The notes beneath the pieces are model-generated. The model did no database searches. It had not been told where the DNA came from and was given only the letters and a program-made list of their open reading frames with translations. DNA of 41,613 bases from JBKHHU01 sp046539045. GTDB taxonomy: Bacteria > Planctomycetota > Phycisphaerae > SM23-33. Both the position numbers and the translations under genes were made by a program. The stretch lies in NCBI GenBank assembly GCA_046539045.1, contig JBKHHU010000005.1:1-41613 (forward strand). Reading direction: 5' to 3'. Shown in pieces: positions 8,695-16,215 of this stretch. How positions within the stretch are numbered: position 1 is the stretch's first letter; each line of letters opens with the position of its first letter.

Positions 8695-9198
8695 ATGCAA
8701 TGTCCCTTCTGCGGACAGGATAACGACAAGGTTGTCGATTCCCGCAGTAGCGAAGGCGGAAAGGTTGTCCGTCGCCGTCGGGAATGCCTCTCGTGCGATC
8801 GCAGGTTCACCACCTATGAGCGCCCTGAGGAATCGGTTCGTCTGACTGTCGTGAAAAAGGATGGATCTCGCGAGCCCTACGACCGAACTAAAGTGATCGC
8901 CGGTCTGCAGAACGCCTGCTACAAAAGGCCGGTCAGCGACGATCAGCTCCGGGAAGTCGTGGAAGGTGCTGAAGAGGAAATGTTCCGCCGCTGCGACAAG
9001 GAGGTCCCGTCCAGCTTCATCGGAGACATCGTCAGCGAGCAGTTGCGCAAGGTGGACAAGATCGCATACGTCCGCTTCGCAAGCGTTTACAGGCAGTTCG
9101 CGGATGTGGGTGAACTGATCCAGGAAGCCGAAGGAATCCAGAACTCGCCGAACGTCAGCCCCGGACAGAAAGACCTGTTCGGGTTCCAGGACAACTGA
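8695..9198 (+). CDS. nrdR: transcriptional repressor NrdR
   Basis: NrdR senses ATP and dATP through an ATP-cone and represses ribonucleotide reductase genes. At 167 residues it has the usual length plus a short tail. The N-terminal zinc ribbon has all four cysteines (C3, C6, C31, C34) with the family motifs CPFCGQDNDKVVDSR and CLSCDRRFTTYER. The ATP-cone occupies about residues 48-138 (VRLTVVKKDGSREPYDRTKV onward). No ribonucleotide reductase gene is in the window, and I could not find a convincing NrdR box near it, so its targets are elsewhere. A second ATP-cone-like gene follows at 48 nt in the same direction. Confidence 0.97.
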   Translation: MQCPFCGQDNDKVVDSRSSEGGKVVRRRRECLSCDRRFTTYERPEESVRLTVVKKDGSREPYDRTKVIAGLQNACYKRPVSDDQLREVVEGAEEEMFRRCDKEVPSSFIGDIVSEQLRKVDKIAYVRFASVYRQFADVGELIQEAEGIQNSPNVSPGQKDLFGFQDN

Positions 9199-9245
9199 AC
9201 ACGCGGCACGTTGTCGCGAACCCCGGGTGCACAGGGAGGTGCCCA

Positions 9246-9776
9246 ATGACTGAATCACGGAAGGTTCAGGTGCTCAAACGGGACGGGAGCACGGAAAATT
9301 TCGACGTCTCGAAGCTCGCCGCGTCCATGTGGCGGGCCATGGATCTCGCCGATGAAGGGCGGTATCTCGACGCGTTCGAGCTTGCCCTCGCTGTCGGGAT
9401 CTACCTCAAGAAGACCTCACGCTGTTTGACGACGGCTGCCTTGCTCGAGATGGCCGTCAAAGTCCTCCGCCGGGCCCGGTTTGATGACGCGGCCATCGCC
9501 ATGGAAGAGTTCCACGGGTTCCGGTTGCGTGCTTCGCTTCGACTCCGCGTGGTCCACGACGACGGCACGGCCACGCTGTGGGACAAATCTTGGCTGGGCA
9601 TGGTCATTGCAAAGAGCTGGGGCGTCTCGCGGACGACCGGGCGCATCCTCGCCGGGCAGATCGAATACGAACTGCTGACCGCGGACGTCGGTCAGGTTCT
9701 GCGCGGCGACCTGATGGCGATGGCCAACCGCCGCATCATGTCATACGGCCTTGCCGATGCGGTGCCGGTCCGGTAG
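9246..9776 (+). CDS. ATP-cone-like protein of unknown function
   Basis: A 176-residue cytosolic protein. Residues 6-90 resemble an ATP-cone: VQVLKRDGSTENFDVSKLAASMWRAM matches the start of the NrdR cone (vVKKDGS.EPYDRTKV). A second, weaker copy begins near residue 100 (RLRVVHDDGTATLWDKSWL, then a helical GRILAGQIEYELL). It therefore looks like a tandem cone protein without a zinc ribbon or reductase domain. Start ATG 9246 follows GGGAGG (9235-9240) at 5 nt. It follows nrdR closely and precedes the repeat and topoisomerase VI gene. Its partner is unknown; binding of (d)ATP is likely but not proven. Confidence 0.75.
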   Translation: MTESRKVQVLKRDGSTENFDVSKLAASMWRAMDLADEGRYLDAFELALAVGIYLKKTSRCLTTAALLEMAVKVLRRARFDDAAIAMEEFHGFRLRASLRLRVVHDDGTATLWDKSWLGMVIAKSWGVSRTTGRILAGQIEYELLTADVGQVLRGDLMAMANRRIMSYGLADAVPVR

Positions 9777-9876
9777 GCTGGGGGTCTCAACGAGCAGTTG
9801 TCGCCAACCGCCGGTCTCAGCCGGGCGGGAGGCGGCGTCATGTTGTTATCCAGAGTGAGTGACAGAAGTAATTTCG

Positions 9877-10018
9877 TGGTTCAGTGTCGGCGAAAGCGTT
9901 CCTGACAAGGACGGCGAAGCAGGCAATGCCGTAGCATTGCCGATGCCGCCGGACGCAGGCAGGGGCATTTGCAGCCGGCTGAACAGGAAAAGAGTGTTGT
10001 CACTCGCTCTAAAGCCGG
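9877..10018 (+). repeat. structured dispersed repeat, copy 2, in the leader of the topoisomerase gene
   Basis: A 142-bp copy of the element at 4868-4984, in opposite genomic orientation but again in sense with the following gene. Visible structure: GTTCAG (9879-9884) pairs with CTGAAC (9979-9984); a TCCT-GACA-AGGA hairpin lies just inside; GGCAATGC-CGTA-GCATTGCC (9922-9941) is a perfect 8-bp hairpin in the slot where copy 1 has a different palindrome; GAGTG-TTGT-CACTC (9992-10005) is a perfect 5-bp hairpin after the closing stem. It ends 15 nt before the ATG at 10034, so it would form most of that gene's leader. The 100 nt before it (9777-9876) show nothing clear. Confidence 0.75.
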
Positions 10019-10033
10019 AAAGGACCTGCCCCC

Positions 10034-11140
10034 ATGGCAGCCCGCAAGAAATCCAAGCCCGCCGAGACGATCGTCCCGCAGATCGAGTCCGAGGCGGAGA
10101 ACGTATACAAGAACATCCGCAAGCGGCAGAAACCGACGATGAAGCTGCCGATCCGCTCGCTGTCCAACGTGCGGTACAACGCCAAAAGCGGACATTTCCA
10201 GCTCCGCGGCAAGAACAAGATCCGCACGCTGACGGTCAACACCGTCAAGACCTTTGCCCAGTCGCTCAAGATGCTCGCCATGAGCAAGGACCTTGTCGAG
10301 ACCGGCCGGCATTCCACCAAGCGAGAAGCCTACTACCAGGCCTACAACTGGGGTGAGGCAGCGTTTGCCGGCCAGGACGAGTCGGATACCGTCATGGACG
10401 ACGTGGAAGCGATGCTGGGCGTCAACCGCGAGCAGCTGCATTTCCGCGCCGATGAGCACGGTGGCGAGGTGGCCGGTGAGCTGATCGTCATCGACCGCGA
10501 CCGCCGAACCGGCGACGAGCTGGAGATCGATTGCACGAAATTCGGCAGCGGCGCCTACAGCGTGCCGACGGTGGTCGAGGAGCTGAAGTTCAAGACCAGG
10601 GCGAAGTTCATCCTCGCGGTGGAAACCAAGGGCATGTTCGAGCGGCTGGTGGAGGAGGACTTCTTCGACAAGCAGCACTGCATCCTGGTTTCGATGGGCG
10701 GTGTGCCCAGCCGGGCGTGCCGGCGGTTCGTCCGGCGGCTCTCGGATGAGAAGAACCTGCCCGTCTATGTGTTTACCGACGGCGATCCGTACGGGTACTT
10801 CAACATCTATCGCACGCTGAAGGTCGGCTCGGGCAACGCCGCTCACCTGAACGATTATTTCTGCGTTCCGCGAGCGAAGTTCCTGGGCGTAACGCCCGAT
10901 GACATCGACGAATACGAGCTGCCGACGCACCCGCTGAAGGAGGTGGACATCAAGCGGGCCCAGGATGCGATGAAGAACGACCCGTTCATCCGGCACTACA
11001 AGCAGTGGCAGAAGGCGATCAAGAAGATCCTGAAACGGGGCCGCCGCGTCGAACAGCAGGCACTGGCCAAGCACGGTTTGGAGTTTGTCGCACAGGAGTA
11101 TCTGCCCCGCAAGCTCAAGGAAGCCAGGTTCCTTCCGTAA
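10034..11140 (+). CDS. DNA topoisomerase VI subunit A (Spo11/Top6A family)
   Basis: The A subunit cuts both DNA strands through a catalytic tyrosine, in a type IIB enzyme found mainly in archaea and plants and in few bacteria. The 368-residue length fits. Visible parts: the 5Y-CAP winged-helix region with STKREAYYQAYNW, in which Y101 is the likely catalytic tyrosine; a Toprim domain with E197 in LAVETKGMF and D249/D251 in FTDGDPYGYFNIYRTL; then GSGNAAHLN and a basic C-terminus. All catalytic groups are intact. An AAAGGA ribosome site lies 10 nt before the ATG. The ATPase partner subunit B is absent from the window, which is unusual because the two are normally adjacent. A bidirectional terminator follows. 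Confidence 0.9.
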   Translation: MAARKKSKPAETIVPQIESEAENVYKNIRKRQKPTMKLPIRSLSNVRYNAKSGHFQLRGKNKIRTLTVNTVKTFAQSLKMLAMSKDLVETGRHSTKREAYYQAYNWGEAAFAGQDESDTVMDDVEAMLGVNREQLHFRADEHGGEVAGELIVIDRDRRTGDELEIDCTKFGSGAYSVPTVVEELKFKTRAKFILAVETKGMFERLVEEDFFDKQHCILVSMGGVPSRACRRFVRRLSDEKNLPVYVFTDGDPYGYFNIYRTLKVGSGNAAHLNDYFCVPRAKFLGVTPDDIDEYELPTHPLKEVDIKRAQDAMKNDPFIRHYKQWQKAIKKILKRGRRVEQQALAKHGLEFVAQEYLPRKLKEARFLP

Positions 11141-11215
11141 GCGGCTATGGCATGGCGGAATCGGCGGCTGGGTGAGAGTTCGTTGCCTCGCGCCGATGGT
11201 CGAAGAGAGCAAAAG

Positions 11216-11243
11216 AAAAGCCCGGGACCGTTCCCGGGCTTTT
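11216..11243. terminator. bidirectional rho-independent terminator
   Basis: CCCGGGA (11221-11227), loop CCGT, then TCCCGGG (11232-11238) form a perfect 7-bp stem, flanked by AAAAG on one side and CTTTT on the other, so it can end transcripts from both directions. It lies between two convergent genes, the topoisomerase gene (stop 11140) and the phosphate transporter gene (stop 11269). Confidence 0.88.
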
Positions 11244-11268
11244 CCACTGGTGTGATGGTAATTGGAGC

Positions 11269-13134
11269 TTACGGCCTGGAGGGCACTTCGCCCGATTCGG
11301 CGGGCGATTTGCCATGACGGTCGCCGCGGGCGGTTTCGAGGTAGTCTTCCTCGCCCATTTCGCCGAACTTCTCGCTCGTCGTCCGATGGGCGTCTTCCTC
11401 TCCCAGCCATTTGCCGCCCTGGATCACGCTTTCGGCGATGTTGGCCAGGTGGTCGCCGATCTTCTCGAAGTTGTCGATGCAGTCCACGAACGTCAGCCCG
11501 GTCATCGCGTCGCATTCACCTTCGGAGCACCAGCGATCGACGTGATCCTGCCGGGCGATCTTCTGGATCTCGTTGACTTTCCGCTCGTGGACCAGGGCCG
11601 ATTGGGCACCCTCGATGTCGCCGTCGGTAATTACGTTCTGGATTCCCTTGGCCATCGCTCTGAGTTCGGTGCCCATCTCGGACAGGTCGGCTGTGGCTTT
11701 GTCGGTGAATTTCTGCCGGTTGCCGATCTTGCGTTCGGCGATTTCGGCGATGTTCATGGAGTGGTCGCCCACACGTTCAAGGTCATTGACCGTGTGCAGC
11801 AGCACCGGCATCTGGTCGGCCAGGCCCGGCCCGATTTTCCGCTGCGACAGTTCGATGACGTAGCGGGTGATTTCCGTCTGGAACTCGTCCAGCTTGTCCT
11901 CGTGCTTGTAGACCTTCTTGATGGCCTTCTGGTCGTCGTAGAGGATGGCCTTGAGGCTCTGCTTGAGAGCTTTGCGGGCGGTTTTTGCCATGCGGGCGAT
12001 TTCACTCTTGGCCTGATGGATCGCCAGTTCCGGCGTGTCCAGCAGGTGTCGCTCCAGCACGACCGGCAACTCGTCCTCGTGGTCTTCCCGGCGACTCGGA
12101 AGGATCCTTACCACCGTCCGCTCCAGAATGCCCAGAAGCGGCAGGAAGAGCGCCGCGGCCGTCACGTTGAACAGGGTATGAGCCAGGGCGATCTGCCACT
12201 GCATGTCCAGGTTCATCCAGATGCCGAGGTTGTAGATCAGCCCCGCATACAGGTCCGTGAACCAGATGAAGGGCAGCATGACCAGCACGCCGAACACGTT
12301 GAAAATCGTATGTCCCATGGCAGCGCGTCTGCCGTTGATATTGCTTTGCAGGGCCGCGATCTGGGCAGTGACCGTGGTACCGATATTGTCACCGAGAACA
12401 AACGGTATGGCGATCCGCAGGCTGTCGTACGGGTCTGAGGAGAAACCTCCGCCAATGGCTACCAGGATGACCATCGCAATCGACGCCGATGAACTCTGGA
12501 TGACCATCGTGAAGAACACGCCCGCCAGGATCGCCAGCCACGGCTGATCCCCGATGGCCCGGATGGCTTGGATCAGCGGGGACCCTTCTTTGTCGCCCAG
12601 ATCGCCCATGCCGTCCTTCATCAGGCTCAAACCCAGGAACAGGATGCCCAGCCCGAACAGGATCATGCCGATGTTCTTGAGCTTCGGACGCTTGAAGAAC
12701 GTCAGGAAGGTGAAGCCGATCGCCACAATCGGGAGCGTATAGGCGGTGATCTTCAACGCCCTGTAACCGGCAAACGAGGCTACGATCCAGCCGGTGATCG
12801 TGGTACCGATGTTCGCGCCGAGAATAATCGACAGTGCCTGTTTGAGCGAAAGCAGACCGGCGTTGATCAAACCTACGGTTATGACAGATGTTGCGGAACT
12901 GGATTGGATGAGCACCGTCACACCGGTGCCGGTCAGCAGTCCGATGATCGGCCACTTGATCGTCCGACTCAACATGGAGCGGAGCGGTCCGCCTGCGATG
13001 CGTTTCATACCGTCCGACATCTGCGCCATGCCGAACATGAATATCGCCAGTCCACCAACTACGGTGAACGCCATTTCCATGTACGTGCGCCAGTTTTCGG
13101 CGTCTGCCTGAGTAGCACCTAAAATCAGGTCCAT
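11269..13134 (-). CDS. Na+/phosphate symporter with C-terminal PhoU-like domain
   Basis: A 621-residue Na/Pi cotransporter of the NptA/YjbB (SLC34-like) family. The two inverted halves of the transporter are visible, each with the substrate motif QSSSA (IQSSSATSV and IQSSSASIA) and each followed by GANIGTT or GDNIGTT. Residues about 350-575 are a PhoU-like helical bundle with two repeats (NDLERVGDHSMNIAE and DNFEKIGDHLANIAE), the metal-binding ExxxD motifs of PhoU. It imports inorganic phosphate across the inner membrane; the PhoU part probably gates or reports transport. Start: AAGGA 5 nt before the ATG at 13134. A Pho-box-like array lies 156 nt upstream. The tail after residue 580 is charged and probably disordered. 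Confidence 0.93.
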   Translation of the reverse strand: MDLILGATQADAENWRTYMEMAFTVVGGLAIFMFGMAQMSDGMKRIAGGPLRSMLSRTIKWPIIGLLTGTGVTVLIQSSSATSVITVGLINAGLLSLKQALSIILGANIGTTITGWIVASFAGYRALKITAYTLPIVAIGFTFLTFFKRPKLKNIGMILFGLGILFLGLSLMKDGMGDLGDKEGSPLIQAIRAIGDQPWLAILAGVFFTMVIQSSSASIAMVILVAIGGGFSSDPYDSLRIAIPFVLGDNIGTTVTAQIAALQSNINGRRAAMGHTIFNVFGVLVMLPFIWFTDLYAGLIYNLGIWMNLDMQWQIALAHTLFNVTAAALFLPLLGILERTVVRILPSRREDHEDELPVVLERHLLDTPELAIHQAKSEIARMAKTARKALKQSLKAILYDDQKAIKKVYKHEDKLDEFQTEITRYVIELSQRKIGPGLADQMPVLLHTVNDLERVGDHSMNIAEIAERKIGNRQKFTDKATADLSEMGTELRAMAKGIQNVITDGDIEGAQSALVHERKVNEIQKIARQDHVDRWCSEGECDAMTGLTFVDCIDNFEKIGDHLANIAESVIQGGKWLGEEDAHRTTSEKFGEMGEEDYLETARGDRHGKSPAESGEVPSRP

Positions 13135-13289
13135 GAGATCCTTCTGCTCCTGTCAATACGCGATCGCCCCGAGGGCGACCTGTCCCGGCAGGGGCGTCGA
13201 ATACCCGCGGGGGACGGTGGGGGCTTCTGCGACCATAGAGCTCCGGCCGGGAGATGTTCTGCCCGGAAGGAACGCTCTTGCCTAGAGCC

Positions 13290-13338
13290 GTTAAGATAGC
13301 GTTACGGTAGTATGAAGTCATGTTAAGAAAGCATTAAG
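13290..13338 (-). promoter_or_regulatory. Pho-box-like array upstream of the phosphate transporter
   Basis: Read towards the minus-strand transporter gene there are five hexamers: CTTAAT (13338-13333), CTTAAC (13327-13322), CTTCAT (13317-13312), CGTAAC (13306-13301) and CTTAAC (13295-13290). Their spacing is 11, 10, 11 and 11 bp. One-turn direct repeats of CTTAA/TTAAC type are the form of PhoB/PhoP operators, and the downstream gene is a phosphate transporter. The repeats are seen; binding by a PhoB-type regulator is inference. Confidence 0.65.
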
Positions 13339-13499
13339 TCGGGTTGCAAGGAGAAAGCGTTCCGTGGGCGATGGATTCGCCTGCGTATGTGCACGGCCGC
13401 CGGTATCTGTTCAGCAGGGAGGCAGGAGATGCAGGGGATGCGCGAGTTGGATCATTACAGAGGACCCCGGGTTCTCGCACCCCACACCTTTACGTTGTA

Positions 13500-13588
13500 C
13501 AGGCCAAAGGCCTGAAATAGTTGAAGCGAAGAGCAGAGCCATGCACCCGCCTGCGGCGGCCCCGCTTGGCGTTTTGCTTCAATTACTT
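13500..13588. other. pair of stem-loops in the 13.34-13.68 kb intergenic stretch
   Basis: CAGGCC-AAA-GGCCTG (13500-13514) is a perfect 6-bp hairpin. Directly after it, 13515-13534 and 13569-13588 are imperfect inverted arms of 20 nt with 15 identical positions and two more G-U pairs (core TTGAAGC/GCTTCAA). It may be a terminator-like structure or the remnant of a small mobile foldback. Nothing else stands out between 13339 and 13683 except the ribosome site of the next gene. Confidence 0.45.
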
Positions 13589-13683
13589 CGCGCCGTCATA
13601 AACCACTGGTATTGCCCGCACGGTCTGACAACAATGTACCGGTGACAGGAATTTCCCAACTCATTTCGCTCAGGAGGCCCATC

Positions 13684-15633
13684 ATGGCCGGTAGAATCGG
13701 ATTCATTACGCTGTCGTTTGCTCTGGTGCTTGTCTCGCAGGTCTCTGCGGCTGAGAAAGCTGAGAAGCAGCCCGCCAAACCGGTCTCCGTGGAGGTAACG
13801 GGCAAGACCATCAGCGTCAACGGGTATTCACAGGTGCCCAAGGGCCTGTTCGGCGTGCACTGGACGGATTTGGATCCGAAGATGATCGATCAGTGGGGGC
13901 TGGATTGCGCCCGCCAGATGCACGGCGGCCCGCACGGCAGTCCGACCGATCCGGACAAACGGGATGACTGGAAGGGGCTGAGCGTCGTCATCGACTGTCT
14001 CGGCGACCGCTACCACCCGGCCTTGCTGCTGACGAAGAAAGACTGGAAGCAGCATTTCGAGAAGCTGGGCACCGATTTCGCCAACCAGGCCAAGGGGATG
14101 GATCACGTGGTCATCGCCGAATTCTGGAACGAGCCGTTCCTGAACTGGTCCTACAAGCCGGGCGTCAACTACGACCCGAAATTCTACGAGACCGAGGGTC
14201 GCGCCGAGGGCAAGCCGATGACCATCAAGGGCTGGGATGAGCCCCTGGAGCACCTGGTCTGGGGCAAGGCGGTCCGCTCGGTTCACATGAACGGGCATAC
14301 CGACCTGCAGGCGTACCTGGCGTACAACTACATCGGGCGGTTCCACCCGGCGGGCTATGAATACGAGTTCCGCGGCAGGAAGTTCAAGAACGTGGAAACC
14401 TGGTGGGGACGCGACCCGACGCAGGTGAGCTACTGGTCCGGCAAGCAGAATGCCCAGTTTTACACGTGGATGCTCCAGCCGTTCGCGAAGGCCTGCAAGA
14501 CCACCAACCCGGACGTCCACGTGGTGGCAGGGTGGGGCTTCGGAATCTACACCGGCGACTGGAAAGCGTGGGAGATGCTCATCAAACCGACCATCGACAG
14601 CTCATGGAAGCACCTGGACGGGATCTACGAGCACCACTATCACAGTGACCCGCGACGCGTGGCGGCGAGCTACGAGGTGGTGACCGCCTACGGGAAAACG
14701 AAGTACGACCGGTGGCTGCGCGGGTACAACACCGAATGCGGAGGCAAGGCCGACACGCAACTGCCCGGGAGCGAGACCGTCGGCAAGGCCAAGGGCGGCG
14801 AGACAGACGACCAACTGCGGTCCGCCGTCGGCGCCTACACCTACGGCATGCGGGACATCACCTACATGATCCATTCCGTGCCCGACAAGGCCGTCACGCG
14901 GACGACCCACGGTGCCAACAAGCCCGGCTGGGGGCTTGGCGGGGATGAGTTCGTTTTCAGGATGTTCAAGCCGCTCCGCGGGCAGCTGGTCAAGGCAGAG
15001 TCTGTCGACGCGGACGTCTGGCCGGTCGCGAGCATTCATGGCGGCAAGCTGGTGGTCATCGTGTTCAACGATCACCAGTCCGCCAAACCGGTCAAGATGA
15101 GCGTCAAGGCGCCGAAGGGCACGACGTTCCGCAGCGGACATCGGAGCTGGGTGGAAGTGGACAACAAGGCCCGCAAGCTCAGGATCAAGACCGGCAAGAT
15201 TTCGGTGGACGAAGAGTGCTGCGACGGGACCGTTCAGATTCCCGGCCGGTCGGCGGTGCGGTTCGTGTTCGAGCTGGACGGCACGCCGGCCAAGGGCCCG
15301 CAGATTCAGCGGAAACAGTTCTTCAGCGATTCGATCCTCATGAAGGTCAACCCGGACGAGATCCGTTCGGTCCGGATCCCGGTTGAGCTGCCGGAAGATC
15401 GGTCGAAGGTCAAGCGGGCGGTGTTGCGGATCGGCGCCGACGGGGCGGGGGCATTCGCCCGGCTCGGCGATGAAGGCAAGTTCATCCCGCTGGGGACCGG
15501 TGTCGGGTTCGCTGAAATCCCGCTCGACCCGAAACAACTCAAGAAAGACAACCGGGTCTGGATCCAGGCAGGGCAGGAAAAGGCCGACGGCTTCCGTATG
15601 CTCACCGCCGGCATCGTGCTGGATATTGAGTGA
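13684..15633 (+). CDS. secreted clan GH-A-like glycoside hydrolase (family uncertain)
   Basis: A 649-residue exported protein: signal peptide MAGRIGFITLSFALVLVSQ then VSAAEK. Residues about 35-430 look like a (beta/alpha)8 barrel. FWNEPFLNW carries E150 in the NEP motif, the usual acid/base of clan GH-A enzymes, and NTECGGK carries E351 at the expected distance for the nucleophile. The region around GVHWTD, HHYHSDP and AGWGFG fits barrel strand ends. After about residue 435 come beta-rich segments: one like the C-terminal sandwich of such enzymes (HGGKLVVIVFNDHQSAKPVKM), and one near 570-649. I cannot assign a CAZy family; agarase-like families are one possibility. Start: AGGAGG at 13672-13677, 6 nt before the ATG. 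The substrate is unknown. Confidence 0.7.
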   Translation: MAGRIGFITLSFALVLVSQVSAAEKAEKQPAKPVSVEVTGKTISVNGYSQVPKGLFGVHWTDLDPKMIDQWGLDCARQMHGGPHGSPTDPDKRDDWKGLSVVIDCLGDRYHPALLLTKKDWKQHFEKLGTDFANQAKGMDHVVIAEFWNEPFLNWSYKPGVNYDPKFYETEGRAEGKPMTIKGWDEPLEHLVWGKAVRSVHMNGHTDLQAYLAYNYIGRFHPAGYEYEFRGRKFKNVETWWGRDPTQVSYWSGKQNAQFYTWMLQPFAKACKTTNPDVHVVAGWGFGIYTGDWKAWEMLIKPTIDSSWKHLDGIYEHHYHSDPRRVAASYEVVTAYGKTKYDRWLRGYNTECGGKADTQLPGSETVGKAKGGETDDQLRSAVGAYTYGMRDITYMIHSVPDKAVTRTTHGANKPGWGLGGDEFVFRMFKPLRGQLVKAESVDADVWPVASIHGGKLVVIVFNDHQSAKPVKMSVKAPKGTTFRSGHRSWVEVDNKARKLRIKTGKISVDEECCDGTVQIPGRSAVRFVFELDGTPAKGPQIQRKQFFSDSILMKVNPDEIRSVRIPVELPEDRSKVKRAVLRIGADGAGAFARLGDEGKFIPLGTGVGFAEIPLDPKQLKKDNRVWIQAGQEKADGFRMLTAGIVLDIE

Positions 15634-15660
15634 CGGGTAGGCTTCAGATCCCTCCCACAG

Positions 15661-15875
15661 GTTGGCGGGTCTCCTGCCTCCGGCAGGCAAGCCCGACCCG
15701 CCAACGGGTCAGGGAGATTCGCAGTGGTCGCCGGTTGACGTGGTGGGTCTGGAGACCCACCACGCGGAAGAGGGGGAAGCATTTTTGAGGTTGGCGGGTC
15801 TCCCGACCCGCCAACGGGCCAGGAGGGCCGTAATGGTCGCCGGTTGACGTGGTGGGTCGGGAGACCCACCACGCG
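15661..15875. repeat. tandem double-hairpin repeat, two units
   Basis: Each unit has two hairpins. First hairpin: GTTGGCGGGTC paired with GACCCGCCAAC, at 15661-15671/15695-15705 in unit 1 and 15790-15800/15805-15815 in unit 2 (perfect 11 bp). Second hairpin: GTGGTGGGTC paired with GACCCACCAC, at 15740-15749/15754-15763 and 15849-15858/15863-15872 (perfect 10 bp, loops TGGA and GGGA), followed by GCGGAAGA. Unit 2 has a 4-nt loop in the first hairpin; unit 1 has a loop of 23 nt that holds the palindrome TGCCTCCGGCAGGCA (15675-15689). A half copy of the second hairpin (GACCCACCACGCGGAAGAG) recurs near 16105. The rest of 15876-16215 is the paired-hairpin repeat at 16034 plus unassigned sequence. 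Confidence 0.8.
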
Positions 15876-16033
15876 GAAGAAAACTCCGCTTCGGAAACAA
15901 GTTCGCGTTGTTCGCGTTGTTCGTGGCTGACAGCCCTCTGCCCATGAATGACCTCCGTGCCCTCCGCGCCTCCGCGGCCACTTTGAGTCTTTCGCCCCTG
16001 CCGGGGCTCTTCATCTTTTCAGGCCCTTCCTGT

Positions 16034-16087
16034 CCCCGGGTTCCCTTCGGTCACCCGGGGCTACTAGCTTCCCGCCCCTGCCGGGGC
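16034..16087. repeat. paired-hairpin dispersed repeat, copy 1
   Basis: CCCCGGGT and ACCCGGGG form an 8-bp stem around an 11-nt loop; then, after CTACTAGCTTCCC, GCCCC-TGCC-GGGGC forms a second hairpin. Almost the same sequence occurs at 27014-27067. No coding role is visible. Confidence 0.75.
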
Positions 16088-16215
16088 GGAGTCACCGCAG
16101 TTTCGACCCACCACGCGGAAGAGGGGAAAAACGGCGAGGCCGATCGCCAGGCGGGTCCAAACCCGTCGGCTCTGCGTTGACACCGGCTGGCTCGGCAGGT
16201 ACCTTGGGGGGTCTT

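Noticed and set aside
4868..10018. Inverted repeats flanking five genes considered as a composite transposon
   Set aside because: No transposase gene, no target duplication visible, the ends differ in length and the genes between are ordinary housekeeping types.
9881..11515. Open frame of 544 codons on the minus strand opposite the topoisomerase gene
   Set aside because: It crosses the terminator and both neighbouring genes, and its product has no recognisable domain.
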